A DNA stretch of 64,000 nt from CBDFGN01 sp965247065 (GTDB taxonomy: Bacteria; Bacteroidota; Bacteroidia; Cytophagales; Cyclobacteriaceae). This document shows, piece after piece, positions 51,601 to 60,325 of the stretch. The stretch lies in the NCBI GenBank assembly GCA_965247065.1, contig CBDFGN010000006.1, positions 1,550,001 to 1,614,000 of the forward strand, in the 5' to 3' direction. Each line of letters starts with the position of its first letter. Within the stretch, counting starts at the first letter, position 1. The translations under genes were made by a program, and so were the position numbers. The notes under the pieces are model-generated. The model saw only the letters and a list, made by a program, of their open reading frames with translations. It had not been told where the DNA came from and ran no database searches.

Positions 51601-51966
51601 GCGATTGGCGATTAGAAATGAGAATTCACTTATTCGTTGTTGGCAATACGCTAAAATCTATTTGTCGGTCGCCACCCTCAATAATATCAAATCCCGACTG
51701 ATGACTTGGTGGGCTTTTTGCAGGGCATTGGTAACTCATTCTTTCCACTTACGCGCAGGTATCGCCATCCGGGTGTGAGTTTGAGTGTGCAATTAGTGTG
51801 ATAGAATCTCTCCGCTTAAGTCCCGGGTACTACCAGTTTCGTTTAGGGCAAGGATTTGCTGTGCCTTTCGCAGGTTTTGAGACATAATAGGCAGCTTGCT
51901 TCTTCTCCTTTGGGGAATTCTCTATCAAACCTCCCCTCCCGGGTTGAGATCCCGATTTGTCGCCTG
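51601..51966. other. Intergenic stretch with dispersed repeat member 6
   Basis: No gene is seen. GGGTGTGAGTTTGAGTGTG at 51771-51789, then TCTCCGCTTAAGTCCCGGG at 51809-51827, match repeat member 1. Confidence 0.45.
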
Positions 51967-52383
51967 CTACCGTGAGCTGTGCACCGCCCGGACGATCAAA
52001 TAAAGCAGCAGACCGACTGGCCCCAGCATCAACGCGAAGAACAGGATAGGCGCCATCAACCAGGCGCTGATGGCCCGTTCACGGCTATCGAGGTAAGCCC
52101 AGCGCCCAACAAACAGATCGAAGACCAGGAAATGCACCCAACCGATGGTAGCACCCCTTTCGGTCCCGAGCAGGTTGGCGATGGCCGGCAGCGTCGGGTT
52201 GAGCACTTCGAGGAATACCGTACCAAATTGAGGCAGGACCAGCACCAGGTACAAGGCCGCCGCCGGCACAACGACCAGCAGCGATTGCATGATCCGTCGC
52301 GTCCAGTGCCAGTGGGGGACAAAGATCATCAAGAACCAGAACGGCGCAACCAGTAGGAAGCTGAGAGAGAATACTGTTTCCAT
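51967..52383 (-). CDS. ABA4-like (DUF4281) membrane protein
   Basis: The 138-residue protein has four transmembrane helices and the DUF4281/ABA4 pattern: FSLSFLLVAPFWFLMIFVPHW, LLGTERGATIGWVHFLVFDLFVGRWAYLDSRER and LMLGPVGLLLYLIVR. In plants ABA4 is needed for neoxanthin synthesis; bacterial relatives have unknown roles, perhaps with isoprenoids. The start overlaps the stop of the upstream membrane protein (TGATG at 52383). Base composition is clearly more GC-rich than the surrounding genes, as in the upstream partner. Confidence 0.85.
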   Translation of the reverse strand: METVFSLSFLLVAPFWFLMIFVPHWHWTRRIMQSLLVVVPAAALYLVLVLPQFGTVFLEVLNPTLPAIANLLGTERGATIGWVHFLVFDLFVGRWAYLDSRERAISAWLMAPILFFALMLGPVGLLLYLIVRAVHSSR

Positions 52384-53393
52384 CAGTAAACCTTCCCTCC
52401 GTTTATGGTATCGCCCGCTTCTGACTGGGCTTGGGCAAGCGTTTGCCGGAGCCCGACTAGGGTCGCTATATAAGCAACTATCAGGCTGAGGGCGCTAATC
52501 CCGAACGCCAGCCTCCCCAACACACTCAAGTCAAACAGTGCCAGCCCACTGAAGGTTTGAAAGGTGCTGATGGCCACCAACCCGCTATAACCTCCAGCGG
52601 CCATGATGACGGCGGTAAGGCGCCGGCTTTCGCTCCAATTGGTGAAAAGCAGCAGGAAGGCGAGCACTGGTAACACCTGTATGGCATGCAGGGTGAGTGC
52701 GTGGGGCACTTTTATCGACCCGGCTTCGCCGAGGATGAAGGCGGACCTGACCCCCTCGCTGATGAACTCTCCAGTCTGAATATCGATGACCTTTGGTATA
52801 CCGTTCCCAATGATCAGGTTTCCAAAAATCTGGCTGGCAACCGGCAACACCATTCCTAGCCTGATGGCCCACCTGAGACTAAGGGGAGCCTTTAACGAGA
52901 AGAAGGTCCACAGCGCTACGACGATGATGGTGATCTCAACCAACACGATCAAAGTGCCCATTACATTGAAGACAGCCGCATCAAAGGGGGAACTGAAGTT
53001 GAAGTGAGAAGGCACCCCGCGCCACTGCTGCATGTCAATCAAAAGAACCTCTACCAGGAATGAAATTCCGAGCGCACTTGAGAGTAGCCACCCTCTAACC
53101 CGATGTGTGGGGAGGAAAGTCATGACCCAGCCCACAGATAGGCAGGTTATTCCAGTAGAGAACCCAAAAACGATCGGCTTGCGCCAGGATACAGGACCTG
53201 CCCACGAGCCGTCGGTCTCTATAAGTACACCTGTATGGAAAAGTCCACTGACTAAAAACAGGGCGCCGATGAAGTACAGGAATTTTTGGTAACCGCTCGC
53301 CTGTTTCCAATAACTGTTCAACGTTGCTACCATCGCCCGCATCAGGGCCCTCATATTCCTTACGCCCCCGGCGGCTAAAATGCCTTCGGACAT
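52383..53393 (-). CDS. Multi-pass membrane protein, GC-rich partner of the ABA4-like gene
   Basis: From ATG 53393 (MSEGILAAGGVRNMRALMRA) the protein is about 336 residues with eight or so transmembrane helices. It contains FLYFIGALFLVSGLFHTGVLIETDGSWAGPVSWRKPIVFGFSTGIT and VEVLLIDMQQWRGVPSHFNFSSPFDAAVFNVMG. No family is named; similar proteins are annotated only as hypothetical membrane proteins. The frame is open upstream to 53537, but those residues look unlike a start. Its stop overlaps the ABA4-like start, so the two are coupled and may work together. Confidence 0.7.
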   Translation of the reverse strand: MSEGILAAGGVRNMRALMRAMVATLNSYWKQASGYQKFLYFIGALFLVSGLFHTGVLIETDGSWAGPVSWRKPIVFGFSTGITCLSVGWVMTFLPTHRVRGWLLSSALGISFLVEVLLIDMQQWRGVPSHFNFSSPFDAAVFNVMGTLIVLVEITIIVVALWTFFSLKAPLSLRWAIRLGMVLPVASQIFGNLIIGNGIPKVIDIQTGEFISEGVRSAFILGEAGSIKVPHALTLHAIQVLPVLAFLLLFTNWSESRRLTAVIMAAGGYSGLVAISTFQTFSGLALFDLSVLGRLAFGISALSLIVAYIATLVGLRQTLAQAQSEAGDTINGGKVY

Positions 53394-53850
53394 TTGTCTA
53401 ATCCTCCTTTTGGTTTGTTGAGCGGCAACTCTGTTCGCCCAACTGTTACCAGTTGAATCGCTCAACACAGAGCTGCCTGAAGCATAATATTCTACTGCCA
53501 ATATCGGAAGATTGCATAGCAAAGCCAATCTCTCCAAATTTTTGACTTTCAGAGATCGTTTTTAAGCGACGATCTCGATTCAGGGCATATCCCAATACCC
53601 CGGAGTTTCGAGCCCATTTTCTTTTCTTCGGCAATCCAACATATGGCCTGAGTGGCTCTGGTCATCAAACCGATTACGTACTGGTAAACCAGCTGGAAGT
53701 CTACTCAGATCAATAACCAGCGGGGGGAAGCGAACGCCCAAACTCGATCAGGATGAGGAAACCGATTAACAATCGAAAAACATTGCGGGTTATCGGTTCC
53801 CAGCTGATCCTTGCTACCGGCCTGAAATCCTGTGCCTGCTCCATAATTTT

Positions 53851-54110
53851 GTTTAATCGCTTTCTCTAACCTGGGAGAGGTAGCAGCTATGGCCGCCCAA
53901 TCCCTTGATGAAGTATACCGCGGCGAATAGCAGAATTAAGGAAAGCATAATAAGCTTTAGCTATTAGCTTCAAGAAAATTATCGATTTTTATGGTCTTAA
54001 AGCTTCGACAATTCATACAACGTCAATTGGATTATATTGAGAATCCTGGATCTAGCTCTTGGCCTATCTGGATTATACGGAGGAGCTTTCCAAAAAGTCA
54101 GACCTGTAAT
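53851..54110. repeat. Intergenic direct repeat, unit 1
   Basis: Starts GTTTAATCGCTTTCTCTAA, contains CTGGGAGAGG and GGCCGCCCAA, and includes a 33-base block at 54011-54043 that recurs exactly in unit 2, ending near TTCCAAAAAGTCAGACCTG. Confidence 0.7.
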
Positions 54111-54376
54111 TTGCAGGATTTGAAGCAACTATTTAAAAAGGCTTAACGACTGCCGGTATTACTGTATAAAAAGTCAGTGGAAGCTTAACCAACCAGCACG
54201 TGGGAATGAGCAGTGGAGCTACCAGTTAGCTTCCGAGAGCTTGATACAAGAGTGTCGGCCTTCGATAGGACCTAATAGGATCATCAAGACCCCGCCTCCT
54301 GCGATTTATAACCTCCCTTAACCGTTGAGTTTGTTAGTAAAAATAACGCTCTGGCGCCCGTTGAAATGTGCCGGTT

Positions 54377-54565
54377 GTTTAATCGCTTTGCCACAGCTGG
54401 GAGAGGAGTAGCCGTGACCGCCCAATTATATATAAACTCGATTAAAATATCGCTTTTAGCTTCAAAGAAAAGTCTCGATTATTTAGGTCCCAAAGGTTCG
54501 ACTATTCATACAACGTCAATTGGATTATATTGAGAAACCTTCCAGAAAGTCGGCCCTGAAAAAGA
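54377..54565. repeat. Intergenic direct repeat, unit 2
   Basis: Starts GTTTAATCGCTTTGCCACAG, contains CTGGGAGAGG and GACCGCCCAA, repeats the 33-base block exactly at 54504-54536, then TTCCAGAAAGTCGGCCCTG. It is shorter than unit 1 by about 60-70 bases in the middle. Confidence 0.7.
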
Positions 54566-54774
54566 CAATTTTACGTTCGGAGAACATACCCGGACCAGTA
54601 AAACGAAGCACTAAGAAAACCGTGCCCAGGATACTCTAGGATGAATCAACTTGGCCGGTCGTAGTCAAATTGCCGTCTCGGAAATAACCTTTCACCACGA
54701 ACCTCAGGCCCGCTAACCGGGAAATAAAAGTCAAAGAGCCAGAGTGGCCGTTACTTAGTACCCCTGCCAAACCC

Positions 54775-55872
54775 CTATTTATCTTCCATGCGCCAAAAAG
54801 CAATCCCGCCTGCCTGCTTACCTACATCCGCGCTGGCCACGATTTTCAGGGCAGAAATATCGATGACATCAACAGCGCCTGGTTCACCTCCGATTCCCTC
54901 GACTGAAACAAAGGCGTACTTGCTATCCGGACTTAGCGCAATCCCATGACAAACTTTGCGACTGTTTGGAACTCTGGCCAGTTCCCTCCCCTTTTCTAAA
55001 TTCCATATACCGGTTGCGGCCTCGGATTTATAGGTGGTCACCAGAGTTTTGCCATCGGGTGTGACCTCCACATTATATGGACCCTTTCCTCCGGGAAACG
55101 TACGGCTGATAGACCAGCCTTCAAGATCCACTTCAATAATTTCATTGGACCCGTTTCCGGCTACATACAACCGGGACAATGTAGGATGGGCAGTCACCCA
55201 GGTTGGTTTCACCTTGGAATGTCCAGCTCCGGCCATCTGGTGATCCATTTGCGCATGGTCTTGGCCATGCAGATTTTCCATCCCGGCCTGGTCAAGGTTC
55301 AGGGTTCGGGACAGAGCCAGGGTCAAGGCATTGATCTCGAACAACTCGCCGCTCATCATCCCTAAGGAATAGTGTTTTCTGCCGTCGGGTGACAAACGGG
55401 AACCATGGGGCATCACTCCGGTGGTTATCCTTTTTAACTCCACCATGTTTTCCGGATCCACTATGGAGACGGTACTGGGTATCATGTCGCCATGAAGGTT
55501 GAAATTCACCACAAACAATAACCCGGAAGCCTTTGAGACCTGCATAGTGGCCGGAAACATGCCAAGTTGGGTCTCGGCTACATACTTATCCGTTCCGGTG
55601 GTGTACTTGTACAATGTGCCAAAGGGATTGCCATGCGCCATAGTAAGATACCAGTATTTACCATCTGGACTGACGGTAATCCCATGAGGGCCCTCGTTCT
55701 CCGTAGGCCATTTCCCTACCCGGATTCGCTTTTGAACTTCTGCCTGTTCCCGGTCAAACTTTATCACAGCAACCTCGTCTTCAGATTCGCAAGCCACGTA
55801 AAGCCAATAAGACTGGCCACTTGCTGTGAAGAGGGCCAACCAGAAAAAAAGCAGGAACGTCAGATTTCTCAT
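54775..55872 (-). CDS. YncE-like beta-propeller secreted protein
   Basis: The 365-residue protein has a signal peptide (LTFLLFFWLALFTASGQS) and a seven-bladed propeller of the YncE/40-residue repeat type: YWLYVACESEDEVAVIKFDRE, GPHGITVSPDGKYWYLTMAHG, MPHGSRLSPDGRKHYSLGMMSGELFEIN, AHPTLSRLYVAGNGSNEIIEVDLEG, GPYNVEVTPDGKTLVTTYKSE and CHGIALSPDSKYAFVSVEG. A Met/His-rich loop (MENLHGQDHAQMDHQMAGAGHS) could bind copper. It lies 24 bases after the 55897 gene on the same strand and probably shares its transcript. Confidence 0.85.
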   Translation of the reverse strand: MRNLTFLLFFWLALFTASGQSYWLYVACESEDEVAVIKFDREQAEVQKRIRVGKWPTENEGPHGITVSPDGKYWYLTMAHGNPFGTLYKYTTGTDKYVAETQLGMFPATMQVSKASGLLFVVNFNLHGDMIPSTVSIVDPENMVELKRITTGVMPHGSRLSPDGRKHYSLGMMSGELFEINALTLALSRTLNLDQAGMENLHGQDHAQMDHQMAGAGHSKVKPTWVTAHPTLSRLYVAGNGSNEIIEVDLEGWSISRTFPGGKGPYNVEVTPDGKTLVTTYKSEAATGIWNLEKGRELARVPNSRKVCHGIALSPDSKYAFVSVEGIGGEPGAVDVIDISALKIVASADVGKQAGGIAFWRMEDK

Positions 55873-55896
55873 ATACCGGCAGCTAATCTTGTTGAA

Positions 55897-57888
55897 TTAC
55901 GGTTTCCTTGGGAACAACGGGGTTAATTTGGCCGCCCATAGTCCACTGTTAAAATCTGAGAAGAAGATATGGCCCTTGTGGGGTTGGGCGCCCCACACCA
56001 TTGGAACATTAGGAATATAGCCATTACGGTCCATCGGTAGAAAATGGGCAACTTCCCTGCCTTGTTTGTATAAATCTCCCATGAGTTCTCCTGAAATGTC
56101 AACTATCCGGAGGCCACCAGTATAGTAACCGATATACAGCAGGTCATCTTCGACCCAAAAATTGTGGGATCCGGCTTCGGGAACTTCGTAGCGAGCTACT
56201 TCCCTGGGATTGTCTGGATCGCTAAAGTCCATGAAATGCAAATAGCCGGCGGGGACAATTGGTTTCAAAGCGGCCATATCATCCATGGCGGTGATTGGGA
56301 AGATCTCGTCACCGGCAACCACAAAGAATTTACCGGTAGATTTACTGTGGAAAGGAAAAGCCGAATGATTAGCATCTCCCTCTACTTTAGACCGGCTAAT
56401 CTCAACCGGCTTCTCCGGGCTACCACCGGCTATTCCGTTTCCCACATCCACCATTACCACCCCATCGTTCCAATTGGAGGAGTAGGCAATACCGTCTTCG
56501 ATCCACACGTCGTGGATTGCCCTGGACGGGTTATCCAATTCAAACTTGCCCACCTTCACCGGTTTGGCTGGATCCTTAATGCTTATAACATCATATCGCT
56601 GACTGTTGCTGAGAGCATAAACATGATCCTTGTAAATGTAGAGGTTATGCACGCCACCGGTCAGGCCCTCGGTAAATGTAGAGATCTCCAGGACCTCACT
56701 AGGATTGGAGACGTCGAAGATCACGATGCCGTTTTTTCTATTAGAGGCCCCTTCCCGACTAATGACACAGGTCCTTCCATCTTCAGATATTTTGACATCG
56801 TTGACAGTCCTGGCGTCCACCTGAATTGAATCGATCAACTGAATGCTTGCCGGGTCAGTGACTTTCCAGAAATATGCCTTGCCATCCGCTCCCCAGGTCC
56901 CGGTTACCGCATAGTCCTCCCCATCAACTCCTTCCCAAACCCAGAAGTCCGATGTATGTTTGTCCGATACCGACCCCTGGCCTGTCATTTCGATCCTGCG
57001 ACCCACATCCCGTGGACGGATCTTCACAGTTTTGCGGGTAGAGAAATCACCCGAAGAAGCCAGGATCGTGTAGTATCCGGCCTTTTCAGCTACAAAGCGG
57101 CCCTCTTGGTTGATAATGGCCGAAGAGCCGGCACCGCTTTCCCGAACCGATGTGGCCACCGAATAGTAATAAGGCACATTTTGGATCTCCTTACCCTCTT
57201 GGTCAAGGGCCGTGGTCGTGAAACGCAATACATCACCAGTCCGAGCGTCTGTATGATCAACGGACAGTTTAATCGATTTCACCGGGTTAGCTTCAACCTT
57301 GATCTTCAGCTTGGAGGATACTCCATCTGATACAATTGTGATGTTTGAACTCCCGGTGGCATGAGTGTACAGATTGAACAGCTCATCTACCGTAGCCACC
57401 TTTTTATTGCTGGAGCTAATGGTGATCCTGGCATCTTCCAGAACAAAACCCTTTTGGTCCACCACCTGGACATCTAGCGGCAGGGCGGATCCGGCATACA
57501 ATTTTTGAGGAACGTTTTGCAATTCCACGCTTTCAACCGGGGCGTGCAATACCTGGACCTGAAAGAATTCTCGGACAAATTGCTCCTGGTCTGTCCAGCC
57601 GATCACGACATTGTAGGTTCCAGGCTCCATGCCGGTAACATTCCCAAGAGTATCCACTTCAACACCGCTGGTGGGCACCATGCCTCCCTCGCGCAGCGGA
57701 AAGAAAAACAGGCGGCCTCCCTCCACGGCGTTTCCATGGGCATCCGACAGTGTAACGTTAAGCGTTTTAGTCTCTTGCACAACTACCTGGAAGGGATCGG
57801 GTTCAATCTTCATACCAACCTGAGCCGGGAGCCTGCTACAATTGAGAACTAGGATCAGGGTTAGCCCTCGAATCAAGGTGTATTTCAT
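55897..57888 (-). CDS. LVIVD-repeat protein with N-terminal Ig-like domains
   Basis: The 663-residue exported protein has a signal peptide (LIRGLTLILVLNCSRLPAQ). Three bacterial Ig-like domains occupy residues about 25-290 (VVVQETKTLNVTLSDAHGNAVEGG, DVQVVDQKGFVLEDARITISSSNKKVATVDE, FTTTALDQEGKEIQNVPYYYSV). A propeller of LVIVD-type repeats follows at 310-655 (GIVIFDVSNPSEVLEIS, YDVISIKDPAKPVKVGKFELDNP, LHFMDFSDPDNPREVARYEVP, GGLRIVDISGELMGD). It is probably cell-surface or periplasmic and precedes the YncE-like gene in one transcript. No enzymatic motif is seen. Confidence 0.83.
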   Translation of the reverse strand: MKYTLIRGLTLILVLNCSRLPAQVGMKIEPDPFQVVVQETKTLNVTLSDAHGNAVEGGRLFFFPLREGGMVPTSGVEVDTLGNVTGMEPGTYNVVIGWTDQEQFVREFFQVQVLHAPVESVELQNVPQKLYAGSALPLDVQVVDQKGFVLEDARITISSSNKKVATVDELFNLYTHATGSSNITIVSDGVSSKLKIKVEANPVKSIKLSVDHTDARTGDVLRFTTTALDQEGKEIQNVPYYYSVATSVRESGAGSSAIINQEGRFVAEKAGYYTILASSGDFSTRKTVKIRPRDVGRRIEMTGQGSVSDKHTSDFWVWEGVDGEDYAVTGTWGADGKAYFWKVTDPASIQLIDSIQVDARTVNDVKISEDGRTCVISREGASNRKNGIVIFDVSNPSEVLEISTFTEGLTGGVHNLYIYKDHVYALSNSQRYDVISIKDPAKPVKVGKFELDNPSRAIHDVWIEDGIAYSSNWNDGVVMVDVGNGIAGGSPEKPVEISRSKVEGDANHSAFPFHSKSTGKFFVVAGDEIFPITAMDDMAALKPIVPAGYLHFMDFSDPDNPREVARYEVPEAGSHNFWVEDDLLYIGYYTGGLRIVDISGELMGDLYKQGREVAHFLPMDRNGYIPNVPMVWGAQPHKGHIFFSDFNSGLWAAKLTPLFPRKP

Positions 57889-58354
57889 ATTCTTAAAGGT
57901 TAATGTGGATGTAAATATAGGTCTTGAGGTGGAAACGGGGACTCGAGATTAAATGAATATGGGAACAAAGAGGACGCATCCCAACAAGCATTTTGCTCCT
58001 ATTGTTTCAAATGATGTTCGACAACCTATGAGCAGAGTATTAAACATTTGGTCCCCATTACCTACCGCCCTTGGGTTGCCTTTTAGGCAAGAGCTCATCC
58101 ACTGACAATCTGGATAAGTATATGAGATATTTCGACCCAACTGACACAAGAAATGAACTTGATTTCAGCTGAGGAATAACTATATTACTGGAAGATGCAG
58201 TGGCTTTGGTAGTAATTACAGTGACCCGACTGAACGATTTGGAAGGATGTTCTGACAGGACCCTTCCCCTTCAAAGCCGCAACTCTTTAGCCGGAATATG
58301 GAGGATAAAGGACCTATCATCAACACCTTACAATTGAAACCAATTTAGCCTATA
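57889..58354. other. Divergent intergenic region, no gene seen
   Basis: 466 bases between the divergent 55897 and 58355 genes. The two promoters should lie here, but I see no clear -7 element. Confidence 0.4.
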
Positions 58355-60238
58355 ATGAAGACAATTAAAACGACGCTGGTCGGCATTGGCACAATGCTGA
58401 TTGCCACCTACTCCATAGCTCAGGAAGCGCTATGGCAACTCGATTTTGACAAGGAAGTCGAATGGTCAAAGATCACTGACGCTGGAACTCTTTTGGTGGG
58501 TGAATCTGACATGATGCTTCAGGGCATCGATTCACGTAATGGTGAAGTCCTCTGGGAGTCAGATATCATGAAGGGAGCCAGGGGTGTCAAAGGTGCGGAT
58601 GGCAAGAAACAGGACATAGACGTTCTTTTTGATACTCACTTGCGTGTTTTAGACGATGAAGAATTTCCGGAGATGTCAGATTATATTGGTATTAAATACA
58701 CCGATAATGCAGCTTTTAAGAACTATGCCATCATAAATATGATTACCGGGGAGGAGGTGATAAGCCCCAGGAAAGCGGAAATGCCTCTTACAAAATTGTT
58801 TGGTAAGGAGATGCCAACATTTAACTATAACGGTACCGGTTATTTCCCTGAAATCCGGGCTGCGGTGATATCCGGATCTTGGGTAGACTACAACCAGAAA
58901 GGAAATCCTGAGATAATGTTGACCAAGGTGATGGATCTGCCGAGTGGAGAGATCCGCTGGGAAACAGACAAAATATCTGTGGATGCTCGGCCGATTGTTG
59001 CAAGCGACGGCAATCTTCTGATGGGAGGTAAGCGAACAATCGCTAAACTTGACGCTGGAACCGGGGAAATCCTGTGGGAATTCAATACAACCGCAAAGAA
59101 TCAGACCTTTGAAAGCATCGATGTGAGTCTTGATCTCTCAACCGGGTATTTCTTCGAAAGAACCAAAAACAGCGGGCAATTAACCGCTCTGAACCTTAAC
59201 TCGGGAACCAGGGACTGGACTCTTGATATCAAGCTCAAAGAAGTTCCGCAGATGTTTGCTATAAGCGATGGCGTAGTCGTGGTCGATGAGAAATTTCTGA
59301 CGCTATATGACCTAAAATCAGGTAAAGAAAAATGGAGGTCAAAAAAGGTATCGGGCATCGTAATTGATCTCGGCTCTTTCGGCATTGCGGTGGTGGCTAA
59401 GGAAAAGCAATTAAAACTCTTGGACCGAAACACGGGGGAAACAATTTGGGACGAAAAAGTGAATGGAATCGATATCGACCAAATCTGCGCCAAAGGAATT
59501 ATGTATTCAGATAGCAAGGGCAGACTTGGTCTGATTACATATGAAGGAGACAAAGTATGGGAGAAAAAAGGTATGCTGGAAGTTCCTACGGTAAGGTATA
59601 AGCCGGATTATTCAAGAGAGTTGATGTATATAGATGGAACCTTGTATGAAGTTGATTTAGCTGAAGGCGATTACCTGGTCTTGATGGATAAGATCGACAG
59701 CGAATTCCAGGAAAAGGAAGAACCGAATAGAATCGAGTTTATCGAGGGCGGGTATTTGGTAAGCTCTGCAAGCAACCTCATGATGCTTGAAACTGATGGA
59801 AAAATCCGTTTCCACAAATATTGGGATGCTCCCGAAATGAGCCTGGCATCAAAAATATATCAACGGACTATTCAGGGTCTTTCCTACGCAATGGCTGCGA
59901 GCAACTCCTACAATGCTCAATATGGCTCCACTGGGATGAGCAAATTCAACCAGAATCAGGCTGACTCATTCAATGCAGCGGGCAATAAGGCTGGGGAGGA
60001 TGCTCGTAAACGATTTAGTGCTACCAAGTCGAAAGGGAATTTACAGGTTGTGCTTGCCATCGTGGGGGAAGGTGGCCAGGGCAAAGCTTCCGGTTTTGTG
60101 AAAGTGGACAAACGAACTGGAGAAGATCTAGCAACTATGCAGATTGGAGATAAAGAACCGGTGTATGACTATGACCCTGTTTCAGGCCAGGTTTTTCTAA
60201 AAGAGAGTAAAAAAGAAATAATCAGCTACCTATTCTAA
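58355..60238 (+). CDS. PQQ-like beta-propeller repeat protein
   Basis: The 627-residue protein has a signal peptide (TTLVGIGTMLIATYSIAQE). It has many PQQ-type tryptophan-docking blades: LQGIDSRNGEVLWESDI, LPSGEIRWETDKISVDARPIV, AKLDAGTGEILWEFNTT, ALNLNSGTRDWTLDI, LYDLKSGKEKWRSKKV and LLDRNTGETIWDEKVNGI. A C-terminal extension (QADSFNAAGNKAGEDARKRF, then GEGGQGKASGFVKVDKRTGED) follows. No heme or PQQ-ligand residues are evident, so it is probably a structural or ligand-binding propeller. It precedes the WD40/caspase-like gene on the same strand by 76 bases with a strong hairpin between, suggesting a shared but attenuated transcript. Confidence 0.85.
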   Translation: MKTIKTTLVGIGTMLIATYSIAQEALWQLDFDKEVEWSKITDAGTLLVGESDMMLQGIDSRNGEVLWESDIMKGARGVKGADGKKQDIDVLFDTHLRVLDDEEFPEMSDYIGIKYTDNAAFKNYAIINMITGEEVISPRKAEMPLTKLFGKEMPTFNYNGTGYFPEIRAAVISGSWVDYNQKGNPEIMLTKVMDLPSGEIRWETDKISVDARPIVASDGNLLMGGKRTIAKLDAGTGEILWEFNTTAKNQTFESIDVSLDLSTGYFFERTKNSGQLTALNLNSGTRDWTLDIKLKEVPQMFAISDGVVVVDEKFLTLYDLKSGKEKWRSKKVSGIVIDLGSFGIAVVAKEKQLKLLDRNTGETIWDEKVNGIDIDQICAKGIMYSDSKGRLGLITYEGDKVWEKKGMLEVPTVRYKPDYSRELMYIDGTLYEVDLAEGDYLVLMDKIDSEFQEKEEPNRIEFIEGGYLVSSASNLMMLETDGKIRFHKYWDAPEMSLASKIYQRTIQGLSYAMAASNSYNAQYGSTGMSKFNQNQADSFNAAGNKAGEDARKRFSATKSKGNLQVVLAIVGEGGQGKASGFVKVDKRTGEDLATMQIGDKEPVYDYDPVSGQVFLKESKKEIISYLF

Positions 60239-60262
60239 TCGGCCAGGGGCGATTGTTATCAC

Positions 60263-60299
60263 GGATTTACAGCTTCTGCTAAACTGAAGCTGCAAATCC
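60263..60299 (+). terminator. Intergenic hairpin between the propeller genes
   Basis: GGATTT-a-CAGCTTC pairs with GAAGCTG-c-AAATCC around a 9-base loop. The U-tract is poor (TCAAAAGATCAATTTTG), so it may be a weak terminator or an RNA-stability element. Confidence 0.5.
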
Positions 60300-60325
60300 T
60301 CAAAAGATCAATTTTGTTTTCGGTT

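Larger units (their letters stand above)
53394..54774. other. Gene desert of about 1.3 kb
   Basis: No supported coding region. It carries a large imperfect direct repeat (53851-54110 and 54377-54565), described separately. The remainder is AT-rich, stop-filled sequence on both strands. Confidence 0.5.

Noticed and set aside
51979..52356. 125-codon plus-strand frame in the ABA4-like gene
   Set aside because: Antisense shadow produced by GC-rich codons; the charged, Gln/Arg-rich product has no domain, while the minus strand encodes a clear ABA4-like protein.
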